A DNA stretch of 64,000 nt from NCBI GenBank assembly GCA_022483465.1, contig JAKVNF010000002.1:310001-374000 (forward strand), given 5' to 3'. A program made the position numbers and the translations under genes. Every line of letters begins with the position of its first letter. The first letter of the stretch is position 1. The notes below the pieces were generated by a model. It saw only the letters and a program-made list of their open reading frames with translations, made no database searches and was not told where the DNA came from. The DNA is from Lachnospiraceae bacterium (GTDB taxonomy: Bacteria; Bacillota; Clostridia; Lachnospirales; Lachnospiraceae). Shown here piece by piece: positions 62,777 through 64,000 of this stretch.

Positions 62777-63853
62777 ATGCGTTTATTCGGACGATCCCAG
62801 CAGGAGGATGCGGGGCGGGCTGGCCTGCTCCGCGGCGGAGAGAAAAATGCCTTCGGCATCGACCTCGGCACCTGCAACATCAAGATCTTCAACAACACCA
62901 CCAGCCGGATCACCACCCAGAAGAACATGATCGCGATCCAGAACCGGCAGACCATGATTGCCTACGGCGACAGCGCCTACGAGATGTTCGAGAAATCCCC
63001 GGCGAGCATCAAGGTCACCTCCCCGATCGGGGGCGGCGTCATCGCGGACATCCAGAACATGGAGCGCCTCTTAAACTCCCTGATCCGGGACCAGCAGAGG
63101 GGCCAGCTTCGCGGTGCGGACTACTACCTGACGATCCCCTCGGACGTCACCGAGGTGGAGAAGCGGAGCTTCTACGACCTCGTCAAGGACTCCGGCATCC
63201 GGGCGCGCAGCGTCTACGCGGTGGACAAGGCGATCGCCGACGGCCTTGGCCTTGGCATCGACATCAACAACTCCCAGGGGTGCCTCGTGGTGGATGTGGG
63301 CTATGACACGACCGAGGTCTCCATCCTCTCTTTGGGCGGCATTGTGCTGAGTAAGCTCCTAAAGACCGGGGGCCGTGCCTTCGACACCGCGGTCATCACA
63401 GCGGTCCGGCGGGAGTACAACCTCATCATCGGCCAGCGCACCGCCGAGAACGCCCGCACGCTCCTCTCGACGACGACGGGGAACAAGACCTCGATCCCGG
63501 TGTTCGGCCGGGACATCGTCACGGGCCTTCCGATGGAGAAAATCCTCAAGGCGGAGTTTGTCTCCGCAGCCCTCAAGGAGAACTTCCGCTCGATCTGCGA
63601 TCAGGTGAAGGTGATCCTCGAGCGCACGCCGCCGGAGCTCTCCGCGGACATCTACCGGAACGGGATCTTCCTGACCGGCGGCGCCTGCCAGCAGGAGGGC
63701 CTTGCAGACCAGCTCGCCCGCACCTGCCAGCTCGACGCCAATGTCCCCGACGCGCCGGTGGAGACCGCCGCCCGGGGGCTGGCCCAGGTGATCCGGAAGG
63801 CCAGCTGCAGAAACCTTGCGTACACGATTGAGGGACTGGGGAATTACGGATGA
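62777..63853 (+). CDS. mreB: rod shape-determining protein MreB/Mbl
   Basis: Actin-like ATPase that organises lateral wall synthesis at the inner face of the membrane. Actin-fold motifs are GIDLGTCNIKIFN (phosphate 1), VVDVGYDTTEVSIL (phosphate 2), and FLTGGACQQEG (adenosine). The N-terminal 25 residues are a charged extension before the first strand; canonical MreB starts closer to it. A paralogous MreB or Mbl may exist elsewhere. The start lies 15 bases after the terminator with AGGAA upstream. Its stop overlaps mreC (ATGA). Confidence 0.9.
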   Translation: MRLFGRSQQEDAGRAGLLRGGEKNAFGIDLGTCNIKIFNNTTSRITTQKNMIAIQNRQTMIAYGDSAYEMFEKSPASIKVTSPIGGGVIADIQNMERLLNSLIRDQQRGQLRGADYYLTIPSDVTEVEKRSFYDLVKDSGIRARSVYAVDKAIADGLGLGIDINNSQGCLVVDVGYDTTEVSILSLGGIVLSKLLKTGGRAFDTAVITAVRREYNLIIGQRTAENARTLLSTTTGNKTSIPVFGRDIVTGLPMEKILKAEFVSAALKENFRSICDQVKVILERTPPELSADIYRNGIFLTGGACQQEGLADQLARTCQLDANVPDAPVETAARGLAQVIRKASCRNLAYTIEGLGNYG

Positions 63854-64000
63854 TCCAGGGAGCCAGGAGAAGAAAGGGTGAACGAAAGCGGATCGAGATT
63901 CCGGGCAGATATCTGCTGCTGGTCGTCACGGTCCTGTGCATCGCCCTGATTGCGATTACCTACAACACAAATCTGGTGACCCGGGTGCTGAACACCACCG
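63850..64000 (+). CDS. mreC: rod shape-determining protein MreC (3' truncated by window edge)
   Basis: The first 50 residues of MreC: a basic N-terminus (MIQGARRRKGERKRIEIPGR) and one transmembrane helix (about residues 21-37, YLLLVVTVLCIALIAIT). The rest of this bitopic cell-shape scaffold lies beyond the window. The start overlaps the mreB stop by ATGA, the standard mre operon order. Assignment rests on position and topology, as the conserved extracellular domain is not visible. Confidence 0.8.
   Translation, partial: MIQGARRRKGERKRIEIPGRYLLLVVTVLCIALIAITYNTNLVTRVLNTT

Overview
This 64 kb window is a GC-rich stretch of bacterial chromosome. It looks like a member of the Clostridia (Bacillota), most likely Lachnospiraceae-like. 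The clues are AGGAGG-type ribosome binding sites, sigma-A promoters, a serC-serA-DUF1015 cluster, a DUF3048 lipoprotein beside gltX, and a miaB-mutS-mutL-miaA-ynbB order typical of that class. The placement is inference from gene content; no rRNA is present. Nearly all genes lie on the plus strand. The exceptions are an AraC-type regulator, a decayed glycosidase gene and one transposase at 24.3-28.4 kb.

Layout. 0-8.0 kb is a tightly packed run: a COG2509 flavoprotein (cut by the window edge), proB, 5-formyl-THF cyclo-ligase, larE, larB, a histidine phosphatase, a lactonase-fold protein, aroC and tgt. 8.0-8.4 kb is a non-coding block of six 22-bp UUCG-tetraloop hairpin repeats, split by a 259-bp non-autonomous insertion element. 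8.4-18.4 kb holds yajC, leuB-ilvD-ilvB (branched-chain amino acids), an L,D-transpeptidase, serC-serA-DUF1015 and a tRNA-Thr(CGT). 18.7-26.7 kb is a carbohydrate island: a GH3 beta-glucosidase with reversed domain order, a GH43-like protein, two NTF2-like proteins, a convergent AraC regulator and a broken GH43-like paralog. 26.7-30.3 kb is a nested insertion: an ISL3-family element sits inside the right terminal repeat of an IS1634-family element.

30.4-50.9 kb is housekeeping: sstT, argH, asd, topB, a left-handed beta-helix protein, a cytosolic beta-lactamase-fold protein, a membrane-anchored MutS-like ATPase, rnhA, dut, a small HTH protein, a DUF3048 lipoprotein, gltX, a UvrD-type helicase, a GH13 isoamylase-like protein that appears to have lost its catalytic residues, a DUF5662 protein and a nuclease-like/winged-helix protein. 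50.9-52.7 kb is an IS200/IS605-type element carrying iscB, an RNA-guided endonuclease, with a long structured non-coding leader that should encode its omega RNA. 52.8-64 kb is pepT-miaB-mutS-mutL-miaA-ynbB followed by mreB and the start of mreC.

The most distinctive observations are: the IscB system and its apparent separation of the pepT start from a ribosome binding site; the ISL3-in-IS1634 nesting with a perfect 8-bp target duplication; the ISL3-derived miniature element with its own 8-bp duplication; the hairpin array it landed in; and the apparently dead GH13 protein. Start codons given here are those best supported by a ribosome binding site. Family assignments come from motif recognition alone, with no database search.
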